DNA of 64,000 nt from Colwellia maritima (GTDB lineage: Bacteria; Pseudomonadota; Gammaproteobacteria; Enterobacterales; Alteromonadaceae). The notes below the pieces were generated by a model. That model made no database searches. It worked only from the letters and a program-made list of their open reading frames with translations, and was not told the origin of the DNA. Where the stretch lies: NCBI RefSeq assembly GCF_022669015.1, contig NZ_JAKKSL010000001.1:850059-914058 (forward strand), in the 5' to 3' direction. Shown in pieces: positions 8,994 through 17,324 of this stretch. The position numbers and the translations under genes are program-made. Each line of letters starts with the position of its first letter. Position 1 is the first letter of the stretch.

Positions 8994-10295
8994 ATGATTA
9001 AAAAATCTATTTTATCTGGCTGTATTTCTATCAGTTTATTAGCCGCGTTTACTGTAGCTGCAGTGCCAAGTGAGCAAACTAAGCTACTTGAAAGTGTCGA
9101 AAGTAAAGTCATTGAGTGGCGACGAGATTTTCATAAAAACCCTGAATTAAGCAATCGTGAAATTCGCACTGCCGGTATTGTTGCAAAACATTTAAAAAAC
9201 CTTGGTTTGGAGGTAGAAACTGATATTGCCTATACTGGAGTTGTTGCCATTTTAAGGGGAGCAAAGTCTGGTCCAACGGTAATGCTACGTGCTGACATGG
9301 ATGCATTACCTGTTACTGAAAAGGTAGACTTGCCTTTTAAATCAACAAAAAAAACTAACTATCGCGGTGTAGATGTTGGAATTATGCACGCTTGCGGTCA
9401 CGATACACATGTCGCTATGTTAATGGGGGCAGCAGAAGTACTTGCCGGCATGAAAGAGCAGTTAAACGGTAATGTAATGTTTGTGTTTCAACCTGCAGAA
9501 GAAGGTGCCCCAGAAGGTGAAGAGGGCGGCGCAGAGCTTATGTTAAAACAAGGAATATTTAAGCGTTATAAACCTGATGTTGCTTTTGGTTTACATATAA
9601 CGTCTCGCCTTGCTTCTGGTGTTATAGGTTATCGAAGTGGCCCATTTATGGCAAGTGCAGACAGATTTGAAATTACAGTACATGGTGAACAAACACATGG
9701 TTCTACGCCTTGGAATGGCGTAGACCCTATTGCTTCTGCAGCGCAGATTGTAAATGGTATTAACTTGATTGTTAGTCGTCAAATTAATATTACTAAAGAA
9801 CCTGCTATTGTGTCTTTTGGTAAAATTTCGGGCGGTGTACGTAACAACATTATCCCAGATAAAGTTGAAATGGTCGGTACTATTCGCAATTTTGACATGG
9901 ATAATCGACAACAGATCTTTGAAAAAATTAAAACAACGGCAACACATATAGCCTTATCATCAGGAGCAAAGGCAGAAGTTGATATATATAAAGGCTATCC
10001 CGTTACAGTGAACAACCCTGATTTAACTGCGCAAATGTTACCAAGTTTAGAGAAAGCCGCAGGAAAAGAGAATGTTACCGTTATGCCAAAGATTACAGGT
10101 GCGGAAGACTTCTCATTTTATGCGCTTGAAGTACCTGGTTTGTTTGTGTTTTTAGGCGGTACACCCCACGATAAAGATGCAAAAAAAGCAGCCAGTAATC
10201 ACTCGCCTTACTTTTTTGCTGATGAGTCCTCATTTAAAACGGGCACAGCGACCTTAACGCAACTGACACTTGACTATATGGCACAAGCTAAATAA
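8994..10295 (+). CDS. Secreted M20D-family amidohydrolase
   Basis: The protein is a zinc peptidase-fold amidohydrolase of the M20D group (hippurate hydrolase, N-acyl-amino-acid amidohydrolase and IAA-amino-acid hydrolase relatives). The first 22 residues form a signal peptide ending in 'FTVAAVPS', so it acts in the periplasm or outside. Metal-binding and catalytic motifs are in order: 'LRADMDALPV', 'HACGHDTHVAMLMG', 'FQPAEEGAPEGEEGG' with the catalytic EE, 'FGLHI', and a C-terminal 'NHSPYFFADE'. The dimerisation domain lies between about residues 215 and 330. The substrate cannot be told from sequence. An AAGGA site precedes the ATG. It converges on the zinc-uptake genes, with a shared hairpin between. 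Confidence 0.9.
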   Translation: MIKKSILSGCISISLLAAFTVAAVPSEQTKLLESVESKVIEWRRDFHKNPELSNREIRTAGIVAKHLKNLGLEVETDIAYTGVVAILRGAKSGPTVMLRADMDALPVTEKVDLPFKSTKKTNYRGVDVGIMHACGHDTHVAMLMGAAEVLAGMKEQLNGNVMFVFQPAEEGAPEGEEGGAELMLKQGIFKRYKPDVAFGLHITSRLASGVIGYRSGPFMASADRFEITVHGEQTHGSTPWNGVDPIASAAQIVNGINLIVSRQINITKEPAIVSFGKISGGVRNNIIPDKVEMVGTIRNFDMDNRQQIFEKIKTTATHIALSSGAKAEVDIYKGYPVTVNNPDLTAQMLPSLEKAAGKENVTVMPKITGAEDFSFYALEVPGLFVFLGGTPHDKDAKKAASNHSPYFFADESSFKTGTATLTQLTLDYMAQAK

Positions 10296-10371
10296 CCTGC
10301 TGCTCGGCATTAAAAAATACTTGTAGAGCACTGTTTTCGTAAGCTTATCGTTAACTTTAGCTTTGCTTTTA

Positions 10372-10400
10372 TAAAGAGTTGGCTGCAAGCCAACTCTTTA
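10372..10400. terminator. Bidirectional hairpin terminator
   Basis: A perfect 13-bp stem (TAAAGAGTTGGCT and AGCCAACTCTTTA) with a 3-base loop lies between two convergent genes, the M20 amidohydrolase and the propeller lipoprotein. Its position and symmetry suggest that it ends both transcripts. Confidence 0.8.
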
Positions 10401-10423
10401 ATTACACTGATGTATTTATATGA

Positions 10424-11710
10424 TTAATGTTCGTGTTCTTCTTCTACGGCTATACCAAGCCATGCTGCGTTTCCTGGAGTGAAATTTAATTCAAAGCTGT
10501 TGACTACTTCGCCTTCGTGTAAATCAACGGCTGTGACTTGTTGTTCGTTAATAATATAAATCAAATCATCGGCTTTAGATGCAACGATTGAGGGGGTTGC
10601 ATCTACGGCTAAGTTATCAAATACTTGAAATCGCTCTTCTAATTGCCAGTTATCTTCAGCAGGAAATACATTTAAGTAGCCTTTGCTATCAAGTATCAAC
10701 AGGTGTTCATTATGGCCATCAAAACCATAGGTTACAGAGGTTAAATCATCTTCTGCTTGCCAGTTATACTGAGTGATATCTTGTGCCGCTAAATCAATTA
10801 GATAGAATTCAGAGGAAGCGGTGCCGATCATTATATTGCTTTCTGCACTACCAGTTAACGAGCCAATACGTACACCTTCAGCGAAACTTGTTGGATTAGA
10901 AATTTTGTACTCGCTAAAAACATTGCCTTGTTGCTCAATAGCTAAAACGCCATCGCTGCAACCAAAAGCTATATGCGTTTCATTTTGGAAACTGCCATGT
11001 AAAGCAGGGCATGTTGTTTCAAGGATTTGCTCTTGATGAAAGTGATCGTTATGTAATTCAAGTATTGCAATAGATTCTGGTAAACTACTTTCAGAGTCAG
11101 AGTCGCGTAATGTTGTTAAAACATAGTCGCCACGAATTTCTGCTGTACCGTGTAGATAAGTATCAAAATCATGATTGGCAACGGTTTGTTCTGCACTGAT
11201 ACTATCATCAGTTAATATACTTAAACTCGCGTTAACACCTGTATCTTTATTACCATCGAAAAATACTACGGTTTGGTCGCCACGCGGAACATAATGAGTG
11301 GGTTTAACATCAAATAAAGCAAAATTTGATAATACAGGATCATCATTGTGTTGGTCATAATGATCGCCATGTAGTTCTTGCCAAACGCCACCATCAACAA
11401 ATTCAACAGTATCAAATGAACGTTGTACCGCTACAGCATAACGATTTTCTGGACTTGCGTATAAATATTCTGCAGGGTTAGTTAGCGTTATAGACTCAAC
11501 TAAGTTGTTGTCTTCTAGATTAAAAATATGAACAACGGCTTGATCTGCCGCGGCAATAGCTAAACGCCCTTTCCCTACTTCTTCGCTATGATCATCTGTA
11601 TCCTCTATTATTGTTGGCGGTAATTCGACAATGTTTGTTTCTGAATCTCCACAGCCTGTTAAAACAGTGGCGCAAACTAAAGCTAAGGTATTTAAAGTAA
11701 ATTTTTTCAT
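10424..11710 (-). CDS. AztD-like beta-propeller lipoprotein, probable zinc-binding partner of the ZnuD-like receptor
   Basis: The N-terminus is a lipoprotein signal with lipobox 'VLTGCGDS' (Cys about residue 20). The mature protein begins with an acidic, histidine-containing stretch ('EDTDDHSEE'), contains His/Asp clusters such as 'HGDHYDQHNDD', and ends in 'EEEHEH'. The rest reads as repeated beta-blades ('AIAAADQAVVHIFNLEDN', 'ELHNDHFHQE', 'VTAVDLHEGEVV'). This matches the periplasmic zinc chaperone AztD type of propeller. It lies 40 bp downstream of the receptor and is probably co-transcribed from the Zur-controlled promoter. Its job would be to bind zinc near the membrane. The fold assignment is by pattern; zinc binding is an inference from composition and neighbourhood. 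Confidence 0.75.
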   Translation of the reverse strand: MKKFTLNTLALVCATVLTGCGDSETNIVELPPTIIEDTDDHSEEVGKGRLAIAAADQAVVHIFNLEDNNLVESITLTNPAEYLYASPENRYAVAVQRSFDTVEFVDGGVWQELHGDHYDQHNDDPVLSNFALFDVKPTHYVPRGDQTVVFFDGNKDTGVNASLSILTDDSISAEQTVANHDFDTYLHGTAEIRGDYVLTTLRDSDSESSLPESIAILELHNDHFHQEQILETTCPALHGSFQNETHIAFGCSDGVLAIEQQGNVFSEYKISNPTSFAEGVRIGSLTGSAESNIMIGTASSEFYLIDLAAQDITQYNWQAEDDLTSVTYGFDGHNEHLLILDSKGYLNVFPAEDNWQLEERFQVFDNLAVDATPSIVASKADDLIYIINEQQVTAVDLHEGEVVNSFELNFTPGNAAWLGIAVEEEHEH

Positions 11711-11750
11711 GTTATTCCTTTGTTAAATTATTGTATATCCAGGGATAGAA

Positions 11751-14114
11751 TTAAAATGAGCCTCGAATGCCAATAGCAAAAGAACGGCCTGCTAATGGTG
11801 TTAAATCTTTTAAGAATGAGGTGTGCACTTGGGCGTATTCATCGGTTAAATTTTTACCTTTTAGATAAACAGCTAGGTCGTGTTGGCCTAAACTAAAATG
11901 GTAATTAACATTGGCATCAACCATCACGTAACCATCGGTTGAGCTTTCTAGTGCTGCGGTATGCGTTTGTTTGAAGTAATTATTAATAAATAAGTCAGCA
12001 GAAATTTTTTCTCCTTGATAACTAAATTCGGTGGCGATTCGTGCGGGTGGCGTGCGAGGTAAATCTCCCCCTGTATCTAAACTTGCTCGAATAATATCGC
12101 CTTGAATTTTCCATGAGAATTCGTCAGTTACTTGCCAAACAGCTTGCGCTTCAAAACCATATAGAGTGACATCTTGAGCTGTGAAAACAAATAAAGGTAA
12201 TGTGATTTCTTCTTCCTCTTCCTCTGCGTGATCATGCTCATGTTCATGCTCACTAATGGCAGATAAACCAGTAGCTTGTTCGTAATAGTAGTCGTCTATT
12301 TGATTGTAAAAGGCATTAAGAATGAAGCCAAGATCACCTTTAAATTTACGCAAACTTAAATCAATATTGTTAGCAGTTTCCATTTTTAAATCTTGATTAT
12401 TTAAACCAAAATAAGGTGTTTCTCCTTCAGGGTTTTGTAACGAAAATAGTGCACCTACTTCATATGACCCTGTACCAATATGAGGGCCAAAAGATAAGAG
12501 TTCAGAGGCAGAAGGGGCTCTTTGAGAATGTGATAAAGATAAGGCTAAGTTGTAGCTATCACTGAAATCCCACACTAAACCTGCAGAAAGGCTAACGGGT
12601 GTATATATATGTTCAACTTCAAAGTTACGCGTGATTGCGTCTGTAGCATGGTCGTGATCATGTTCATCATGTGAATCTTCAGCACTTAGTTCTGACAATA
12701 ATTCAATCTCAGGTAAGCGCACTGTTGCTGCAGTAATTTCGGTACGCTCAATACGGGCACCAAGTTGTATTAATACTTCGCCAAAATGACGTTCTTCCAT
12801 TAACGCTAATGCTATTGAGTCTGTTTTTGATGGCGGTGTAAATGCCTCTTCGCCAACGGCAGTAAAGTCACTTGATTTATAATGAAGACTTAATCCACCA
12901 CGCCAATTCCAAATATTTTGATGTAATATTTCAGTACGTGCTTCTATGGTTTCATTGTTGAATGTGGTGCCAACAACACCCACTTCTAATTCACTATGTT
13001 GATAATCCGTGTAAGCAAATTTGGTATTAACTGATTTGATATACTGATTGTTAATATCTAACTCACTTAACAACTGCCAACGTTCTTGTTTTAAATCGGA
13101 TAGTACTTCGATTGTTTCATCACCATGGCTATGACCTGGAATACCGTATTCTTGATCTAACGTTTGATAAGACAGACCAACAAAGCCATTGTCGAGTAAA
13201 TAGCTTGTACCTAAAGTAAAGCCACTTGATTCAGCCGCTGAATTTTCTACTTCGTCGATGCCATTTTTTTCAGGTATTTGGTAGTTTTCACTATCACGGT
13301 AAAAAGCATCAGCATGTACTGCAATTTTGCCTACACCTCCATTAACTGAGCCTGATGCTAAGGTTTGTTCATTATTACTGTTGTGCTCAACTAACCATTC
13401 GCCTTTAGTATCTGTGCTACGAGGTACTCTTTCATCAACTAGGTTAACTACACCACCAATGGCGCCACTACCGTAAAATAATGTAGTGGGTCCGCGTAAA
13501 ACTTCAATACGCTCTGTTGTGGATGTTTCAGTAGATACCGCATGATCAGGACCGATACGTGATGCGTCACCCGCATCTAAACCATTTTGAGTCACCAACA
13601 CGCGTGGCCCATCTAACCCTCGAATAATTGGCGTGCCGCCTACGCCACCATGAAAATTACTGTGTACGCCAACTTCTTTACTTAGGCTATCACCTAAGGT
13701 GTTTTCTTGACGCATGCGTAAATTTTCACCGTGCAATACCGTAATAGGTAGAGCTGATTCAATGTTCGAGCTATGAAAAGGTGTCGCATGAACATCTATA
13801 ATTTCTAACGCTGATTTATCAAGAGATACGGTTAATTCAGCACCAGTATTTTTGCTAACACTCACGTCAACATTACTATGAACAAAATTATCTGCAACAA
13901 TATGCAGTTCATAACGTCCTGGTTTTGCTTCTAGGGTGAATAGTCCACTTTCATTGGTGGTAGAGGTATGATTCGTTCCCATTATTTTTACTGTAGCGCC
14001 AGAAATACTCCCTCCTTGATTGTTTTTAATGATGCCTTGAATTTGTTCAGCATTTAATTCTGCGCTTGCTGAAACAGCCAGTAGTAAGCTGATAATTTTG
14101 GATAGATTATTCAT
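11751..14114 (-). CDS. znuD: TonB-dependent outer-membrane zinc receptor, ZnuD-like
   Basis: This 787-residue protein has a signal peptide, an N-terminal carboxypeptidase-regulatory-like domain ('GIIKNNQGGSISGATVKI' to about residue 105), a plug domain ('GVGGTPIIRGLDGPRVLVTQNG', 'VLRGPTTLFYGSGAIGGVVN'), and a 22-strand-type barrel ending in 'GRSFAIGIRGSF'. Two histidine-rich segments in extracellular-loop positions, 'AEDSHDEHDHDHATD' and 'EHEHEHDHAEEEEEE', are what ZnuD-type zinc importers use to capture metal. Energy comes from TonB/ExbBD, not seen here. Two Zur-box-like palindromes lie 18-63 bp upstream of the start, and the propeller lipoprotein follows. Together these make a zinc-starvation module. 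Copper or nickel uptake is a less likely alternative. Confidence 0.88.
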   Translation of the reverse strand: MNNLSKIISLLLAVSASAELNAEQIQGIIKNNQGGSISGATVKIMGTNHTSTTNESGLFTLEAKPGRYELHIVADNFVHSNVDVSVSKNTGAELTVSLDKSALEIIDVHATPFHSSNIESALPITVLHGENLRMRQENTLGDSLSKEVGVHSNFHGGVGGTPIIRGLDGPRVLVTQNGLDAGDASRIGPDHAVSTETSTTERIEVLRGPTTLFYGSGAIGGVVNLVDERVPRSTDTKGEWLVEHNSNNEQTLASGSVNGGVGKIAVHADAFYRDSENYQIPEKNGIDEVENSAAESSGFTLGTSYLLDNGFVGLSYQTLDQEYGIPGHSHGDETIEVLSDLKQERWQLLSELDINNQYIKSVNTKFAYTDYQHSELEVGVVGTTFNNETIEARTEILHQNIWNWRGGLSLHYKSSDFTAVGEEAFTPPSKTDSIALALMEERHFGEVLIQLGARIERTEITAATVRLPEIELLSELSAEDSHDEHDHDHATDAITRNFEVEHIYTPVSLSAGLVWDFSDSYNLALSLSHSQRAPSASELLSFGPHIGTGSYEVGALFSLQNPEGETPYFGLNNQDLKMETANNIDLSLRKFKGDLGFILNAFYNQIDDYYYEQATGLSAISEHEHEHDHAEEEEEEITLPLFVFTAQDVTLYGFEAQAVWQVTDEFSWKIQGDIIRASLDTGGDLPRTPPARIATEFSYQGEKISADLFINNYFKQTHTAALESSTDGYVMVDANVNYHFSLGQHDLAVYLKGKNLTDEYAQVHTSFLKDLTPLAGRSFAIGIRGSF

Positions 14115-14131
14115 GATTCCTCTTATGTTAT

Positions 14132-14146
14132 TGTTATGTTATAACA
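14132..14146. promoter_or_regulatory. Zur-box-like palindrome, proximal
   Basis: TGTTAT-GTT-ATAACA is a perfect 6-bp inverted repeat resembling the core of gammaproteobacterial Zur sites (TGTTATANTATAACA type). It lies 18 bp before the znuD-like start codon. Confidence 0.72.
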
Positions 14147-14157
14147 GTTTTTGGCAA

Positions 14158-14177
14158 TGTTATGTTATAATGTAACA
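14158..14177. promoter_or_regulatory. Zur-box-like palindrome, distal
   Basis: TGTTATGTTATAATGTAACA is a 20-bp near-palindrome with the same TGTTAYRTTA half-sites as the proximal copy, centred about 28 bp further upstream. Paired sites of this kind fit repression by two Zur dimers when zinc is sufficient. The assignment rests on motif likeness and on the zinc-type genes it precedes. Confidence 0.7.
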
Positions 14178-14652
14178 CTACGCAAGGCGTTTTTAACAAT
14201 GAAGACATTTTTGTAATATGAAGCGATAATGTTTGTAAAAGTATATTTTTTAGTTCCTAATTAAATGATTCTTAATATTAAATGTAGTTAATATAGTGGC
14301 TTAAACTATTGTGGTAAGTAAGTTGATATATGCGTGAAACAGAGAGTTATAATCAAAAACTATATTTATTTTTGGTGTGAGGGGGGTTATCAATATAACA
14401 ATTAATTGGTTATTATGTTTTTTTTGTGATATTGAAACAATTCTGGGTAAGTGGGTTGAAGTTTTTATTATTGAATCTGAAGAGTAAACATAATTTAATA
14501 ATAGCTTGTTTAACTGCTTAATAATTGTTAGAAATTGTGTTTCTAAACTACGATTTTAGCTATATGTTAAACCGTAGTTATCGGACTGGCTTAGCCACAC
14601 AAATTGTTGGTATTCATTACCTTCTGAAGCTTTAATTTATTATCTATTAAAA
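14178..14652. other. AT-rich intergenic stretch without a recognised gene
   Basis: About 475 bp separate the Zur-type sites from the 3' end of the nhaR-like gene. No open frame with coding character was seen on either strand, and no tRNA or riboswitch fold was recognised. It probably contains the distal part of the znuD promoter region and the nhaR transcript end. A regulatory RNA cannot be excluded. Confidence 0.4.
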
Positions 14653-15567
14653 TTATATTTTTAAACTGTTAGGCCGATTAAATAATTTCTTTCCTTCAGT
14701 TAATAAATGTTGAACGGCAGGGTGTTTCACCTTTCGTTCGGGCGATATTAAATAATAATGTTCACTTATTTCCGTTGTTTTTCCGATAATTTCGACATCA
14801 AATTGTTCTGTTACATAGTTTTCAATAATGGTGGGGGCGCAAAAAACACCATAGCCTGACTCGCCGAAATACATAGTTAACATTGAATCGTCAAGTTCAC
14901 CTATTATTTTGGGGGATATATTCAGTTCATTAAACCAAGAGATAACACTTAGGTGCTGATTTGATCCTTTGACTGTAAAAAATGGCTTGCCGTCAAGCGA
15001 GTAAGGAAAGTTAACCGTGAGAGATTTAGCGAGATCTTTATGAGCAAAAAAAGTAATACCGCATTTACCTACAAGGTGGCTATATGCTTTTAAAGGAGAT
15101 CCTGTTGGCAATGAGGTGTCACTTAACACTGCATCCAGTTTATTCACCGCTAATTCACCAAAAAGTACGTCTAAGCTTGTTTCTTTGCACACTAACTTAA
15201 TAGAGTCGTCCATTGTGTAGATGGTTTTTAATAAATTAAATGAAAACACTTTGGCGATAACATCTGTGACGCCAATAGAGAAGCGAAAAGAAAAATCAGT
15301 TGAATGATTTTTCAATGAATGAATCAATTCATCACCTAAGCTGAAAATTTCTTGTGCATAACTTAGCGTTATGTGCCCCATATCATTTAGCACTAAACGT
15401 TTACCTTTTCGAACAAATAGACTATACCCTAGTTGTTCTTCTAACAAATTTAACTGAGCACTCAACGTTTGCGGCGTAATATGCAAGACTTTGGATGCTT
15501 GAGCTATACTGCCATGTGTTGCTATGGCATGAAAATATTGTAAGTGATGGTAATTAAGTTTTGCCAT
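14653..15567 (-). CDS. nhaR: LysR-family regulator, NhaR-like
   Basis: This 304-residue LysR regulator has the N-terminal winged helix-turn-helix with the NhaR-type signature 'LNYHHLQYFHAIATHGSIAQASKVLHITPQTLSAQL', here quoted in parts: 'LNYHHLQYFHAI' and 'LHITPQTLSAQLNLLEE', followed by 'GYSLFVRKGKRLVLNDMG'. A periplasmic-binding-like effector domain follows. NhaR in Escherichia coli activates the nhaA Na+/H+ antiporter in response to sodium. Here the gene is divergent from a complete Mrp Na+/H+ antiporter operon, with 146 bp between the start codons that contain regularly spaced half-sites. Control of the Mrp operon by this protein is therefore a strong inference. GGAGG lies just upstream of its ATG. 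Confidence 0.85.
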   Translation of the reverse strand: MAKLNYHHLQYFHAIATHGSIAQASKVLHITPQTLSAQLNLLEEQLGYSLFVRKGKRLVLNDMGHITLSYAQEIFSLGDELIHSLKNHSTDFSFRFSIGVTDVIAKVFSFNLLKTIYTMDDSIKLVCKETSLDVLFGELAVNKLDAVLSDTSLPTGSPLKAYSHLVGKCGITFFAHKDLAKSLTVNFPYSLDGKPFFTVKGSNQHLSVISWFNELNISPKIIGELDDSMLTMYFGESGYGVFCAPTIIENYVTEQFDVEIIGKTTEISEHYYLISPERKVKHPAVQHLLTEGKKLFNRPNSLKI

Positions 15568-15618
15568 GTAACCTCCTAAATTTTTTTGATGAACTAATCT
15601 TTATCATTCTACCTTACT

Positions 15619-15657
15619 TATCAACTTTTTGTTGATATGTAATCAACTAAAATCGAC
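15619..15657. promoter_or_regulatory. Array of four half-sites, candidate NhaR operator
   Basis: The half-site ATCAAC (or its complement GTTGAT, last copy ATCGAC) begins at 15620, 15631, 15642 and 15652, that is, at 11, 11 and 10 bp steps on one helix face. The first two form TATCAAC-TTTTT-GTTGATA and the second and third form GTTGAT-ATGTA-ATCAAC. LysR tetramers bind such phased dyads between divergent promoters. The binding protein is inferred from position only. Confidence 0.65.
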
Positions 15658-15713
15658 TTTTATTGCTATGGATAATTAGCTATAAATATAGAAATTACCT
15701 GAAAGGAGTTAAT

Positions 15714-16199
15714 ATGCCGACTAATAAATTTACGTTAATGTTTGTCGCTTTCTTGGGTGTTCAATTGTTATCAGTACCATCGGCTAAGGCTCTGGAAGTA
15801 CTTACGGCTAAAGAACTTGCATCACATTGTGCACTCATGGTTAATGAGACAGAAGGTGTTGACGGGCAATATTGTGTTCGCTATATCCAAGGTTTTATTG
15901 ATGGTGCAATAGCGACTGATGCCCGAGTGATGTTAAATGCCGAAAGTGCTATTGCAGGTGAGGAAACATTCACTGAACGCGCAATTCGTACTCGTATGCC
16001 AAATAGAATCGATCGTTCTAGAGCTGCCGGCTTAGCAGGTTTTTGTCTGGGTGATCCCCTGCCATTACGAGAAGTAGTGAACGTTGTTGTTGCCGATTTG
16101 GCTGCTCAACAAATTAAATTAGACAACCGCGATAAAGATGAACCGGCTATGGAGGTTGTCTATAAGTCGTTGATGAAAAATTATCCCTGTAAAGAATGA
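15714..16199 (+). CDS. Periplasmic Rap1a/Tai-domain protein at the head of the Mrp operon
   Basis: The protein has about 161 residues with a signal peptide ending 'LLSVPSAKA' and a compact domain containing four cysteines ('ASHCALMVNE', 'GQYCVRYIQGFIDGAI', 'AGFCLGDP', 'NYPCKE'), which fits the Rap1a/Tai fold named after type VI secretion immunity proteins. AAGGAG lies 6 bp upstream of the ATG at 15714, so the longer frame from 15663 is not used. Its stop overlaps the mrpE start by 4 bp (ATGA), showing that it belongs to the antiporter operon. There is no toxin gene nearby. A role in assembly or periplasmic regulation of the Mrp complex is possible but unproven. Confidence 0.75.
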   Translation: MPTNKFTLMFVAFLGVQLLSVPSAKALEVLTAKELASHCALMVNETEGVDGQYCVRYIQGFIDGAIATDARVMLNAESAIAGEETFTERAIRTRMPNRIDRSRAAGLAGFCLGDPLPLREVVNVVVADLAAQQIKLDNRDKDEPAMEVVYKSLMKNYPCKE

Positions 16200-16717
16200 A
16201 CCTAATGCAAACTAGTTATGTGCTGCAGAGCGGCAAAGCAAAAATATCTTCTATATTACTTTTATTATTGGTTCTTGCACTTTCCTGGCTACTTTGGTCG
16301 GGATTGTACAAACCACTGCTTTTAGGTTTGGGTGCTTTTTCTTGTGTACTTAGCGCTTATTTGGCGCATCGCATGGGGTTTTTTCGTCATCATAAGGCGA
16401 TGCTTAGACTCATACCGCGTTTACCAAGATATTGGCTGTGGTTACTACGAGAAATTACGATTTCGAGTATTGATGTGGCTAAATTGATCCTAAAACCTTC
16501 TCTTTCTATAAGTCCTACAGTGGTTGAGCTTAAAGCAGAAACTAAAACAGATGTGGGCCATGTAATTTTGGGAAATTCAATTACTTTGTCTCCAGGTTCA
16601 GTCACTTTGGATTTACATAAAGGAAAATTACTCGTTCATTGTCTGACGGCTGAAAGTGCACAGGAATTACTAAAAGGTGAGGCTAATCGACGAGCTGCTG
16701 CTCTGGAGCATAAATAA
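16196..16717 (+). CDS. mrpE: Mrp antiporter subunit E
   Basis: MrpE/MnhE is a small membrane subunit of the multi-subunit Na+/H+ antiporter. The 173-residue sequence has two or three N-terminal transmembrane helices ('ISSILLLLLVLALSWLLWSGL', here in part; 'LLLGLGAFSCVLSAYLA'), then the family signature around 'RYWLWLLREITISSIDVAKLIL' (quoted as 'WLLREITISSIDVAKLIL') and a soluble C-terminal domain containing 'HVILGNSITLSPGSVTLDL'. It overlaps the previous stop by 4 bp and mrpF follows after 2 bp. The assignment is secure. MrpE is thought to help assembly or stability of the complex. Confidence 0.92.
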   Translation: MNLMQTSYVLQSGKAKISSILLLLLVLALSWLLWSGLYKPLLLGLGAFSCVLSAYLAHRMGFFRHHKAMLRLIPRLPRYWLWLLREITISSIDVAKLILKPSLSISPTVVELKAETKTDVGHVILGNSITLSPGSVTLDLHKGKLLVHCLTAESAQELLKGEANRRAAALEHK

Positions 16718-16719
16718 AA

Positions 16720-16995
16720 ATGTATATAGTTGTTTCTATTGCTATTTTAATAACCATGGTTTTGGCGTTAGTGCGAGCGCTAATGGGGCCAAGTGCATAC
16801 GACCGCGTATTAGCCGTGAACGTATTCGGCACTAAAACTGTTTTATTATTGTCAGTGATTGCCTTTCTTTATGGCCGACCTGATTTTCTCGATCTTGCCC
16901 TAGCATACGCCTTAGTTAATATGGTTGGTGTGCTTGCTGTTTTAGAATATTTTCAAAACCGGGTTAGGAAAAAGTCGGAGGCTCAAGATGATTGA
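16720..16995 (+). CDS. mrpF: Mrp antiporter subunit F
   Basis: This 91-residue protein has three predicted transmembrane helices and the MrpF/MnhF signature 'LVRALMGPSAYDRVLAVNVFGTK', quoted here as 'GPSAYDRVLAVNVFGTK', followed by 'FLDLALAYALVNMVGVLA'. It is a membrane subunit of the Na+/H+ antiporter. It overlaps mrpG by 8 bp. Confidence 0.92.
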   Translation: MYIVVSIAILITMVLALVRALMGPSAYDRVLAVNVFGTKTVLLLSVIAFLYGRPDFLDLALAYALVNMVGVLAVLEYFQNRVRKKSEAQDD

Positions 16996-17322
16996 TCTCG
17001 TACTCGATATTCTAAGTTGGATACTACTGTTACTTGGTGGTGCTTGCGTGTTAATTGGTGGTATTGGTGGACTACGATTACCAAATTTTTATGCCAGAAT
17101 TCACGCGGCAAGCCTTACTGATTCTATGGGTAACATTTTAATTTTTTCTGGCATCATGCTACAGGTGGTCTGTCGTTGGCGACGTTAAAGCTGTTCGCTA
17201 TCATGGTTTTTCTGCTGTTAACAGGACCTACTTCTACCTATGCGTTAGCCAATGCTGCACTCTTATCTGGACTCAAACCTGACGTTGGATCCGCTAGTGA
17301 TGAACCAAAGGAACATAAGTAA
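16988..17322 (+). CDS. mrpG: Mrp antiporter subunit G (frame broken once)
   Basis: MrpG/MnhG is a small three-helix subunit of the antiporter. The N-terminal part carries the signature 'GGIGGLRLPNFYARIHAAS'. The first frame stops at 17188, but from about 17165 another frame continues as 'GGLSLATLKLFAIMVFLL' and 'TGPTSTYALANAALLSG', the usual second half of MrpG, ending at 17322. One missing G at 17164-17165 (GG for GGG) accounts for it. The restored protein has about 111 residues, normal for the family. The next gene starts 2 bp later. Confidence 0.9.
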
Positions 17323-17324
17323 AC

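Noticed and set aside
15714..16199. Rap1a/Tai protein as a type VI secretion immunity gene
   Set aside because: No effector or secretion gene is nearby and it overlaps mrpE, so the operon context does not fit an immunity role.
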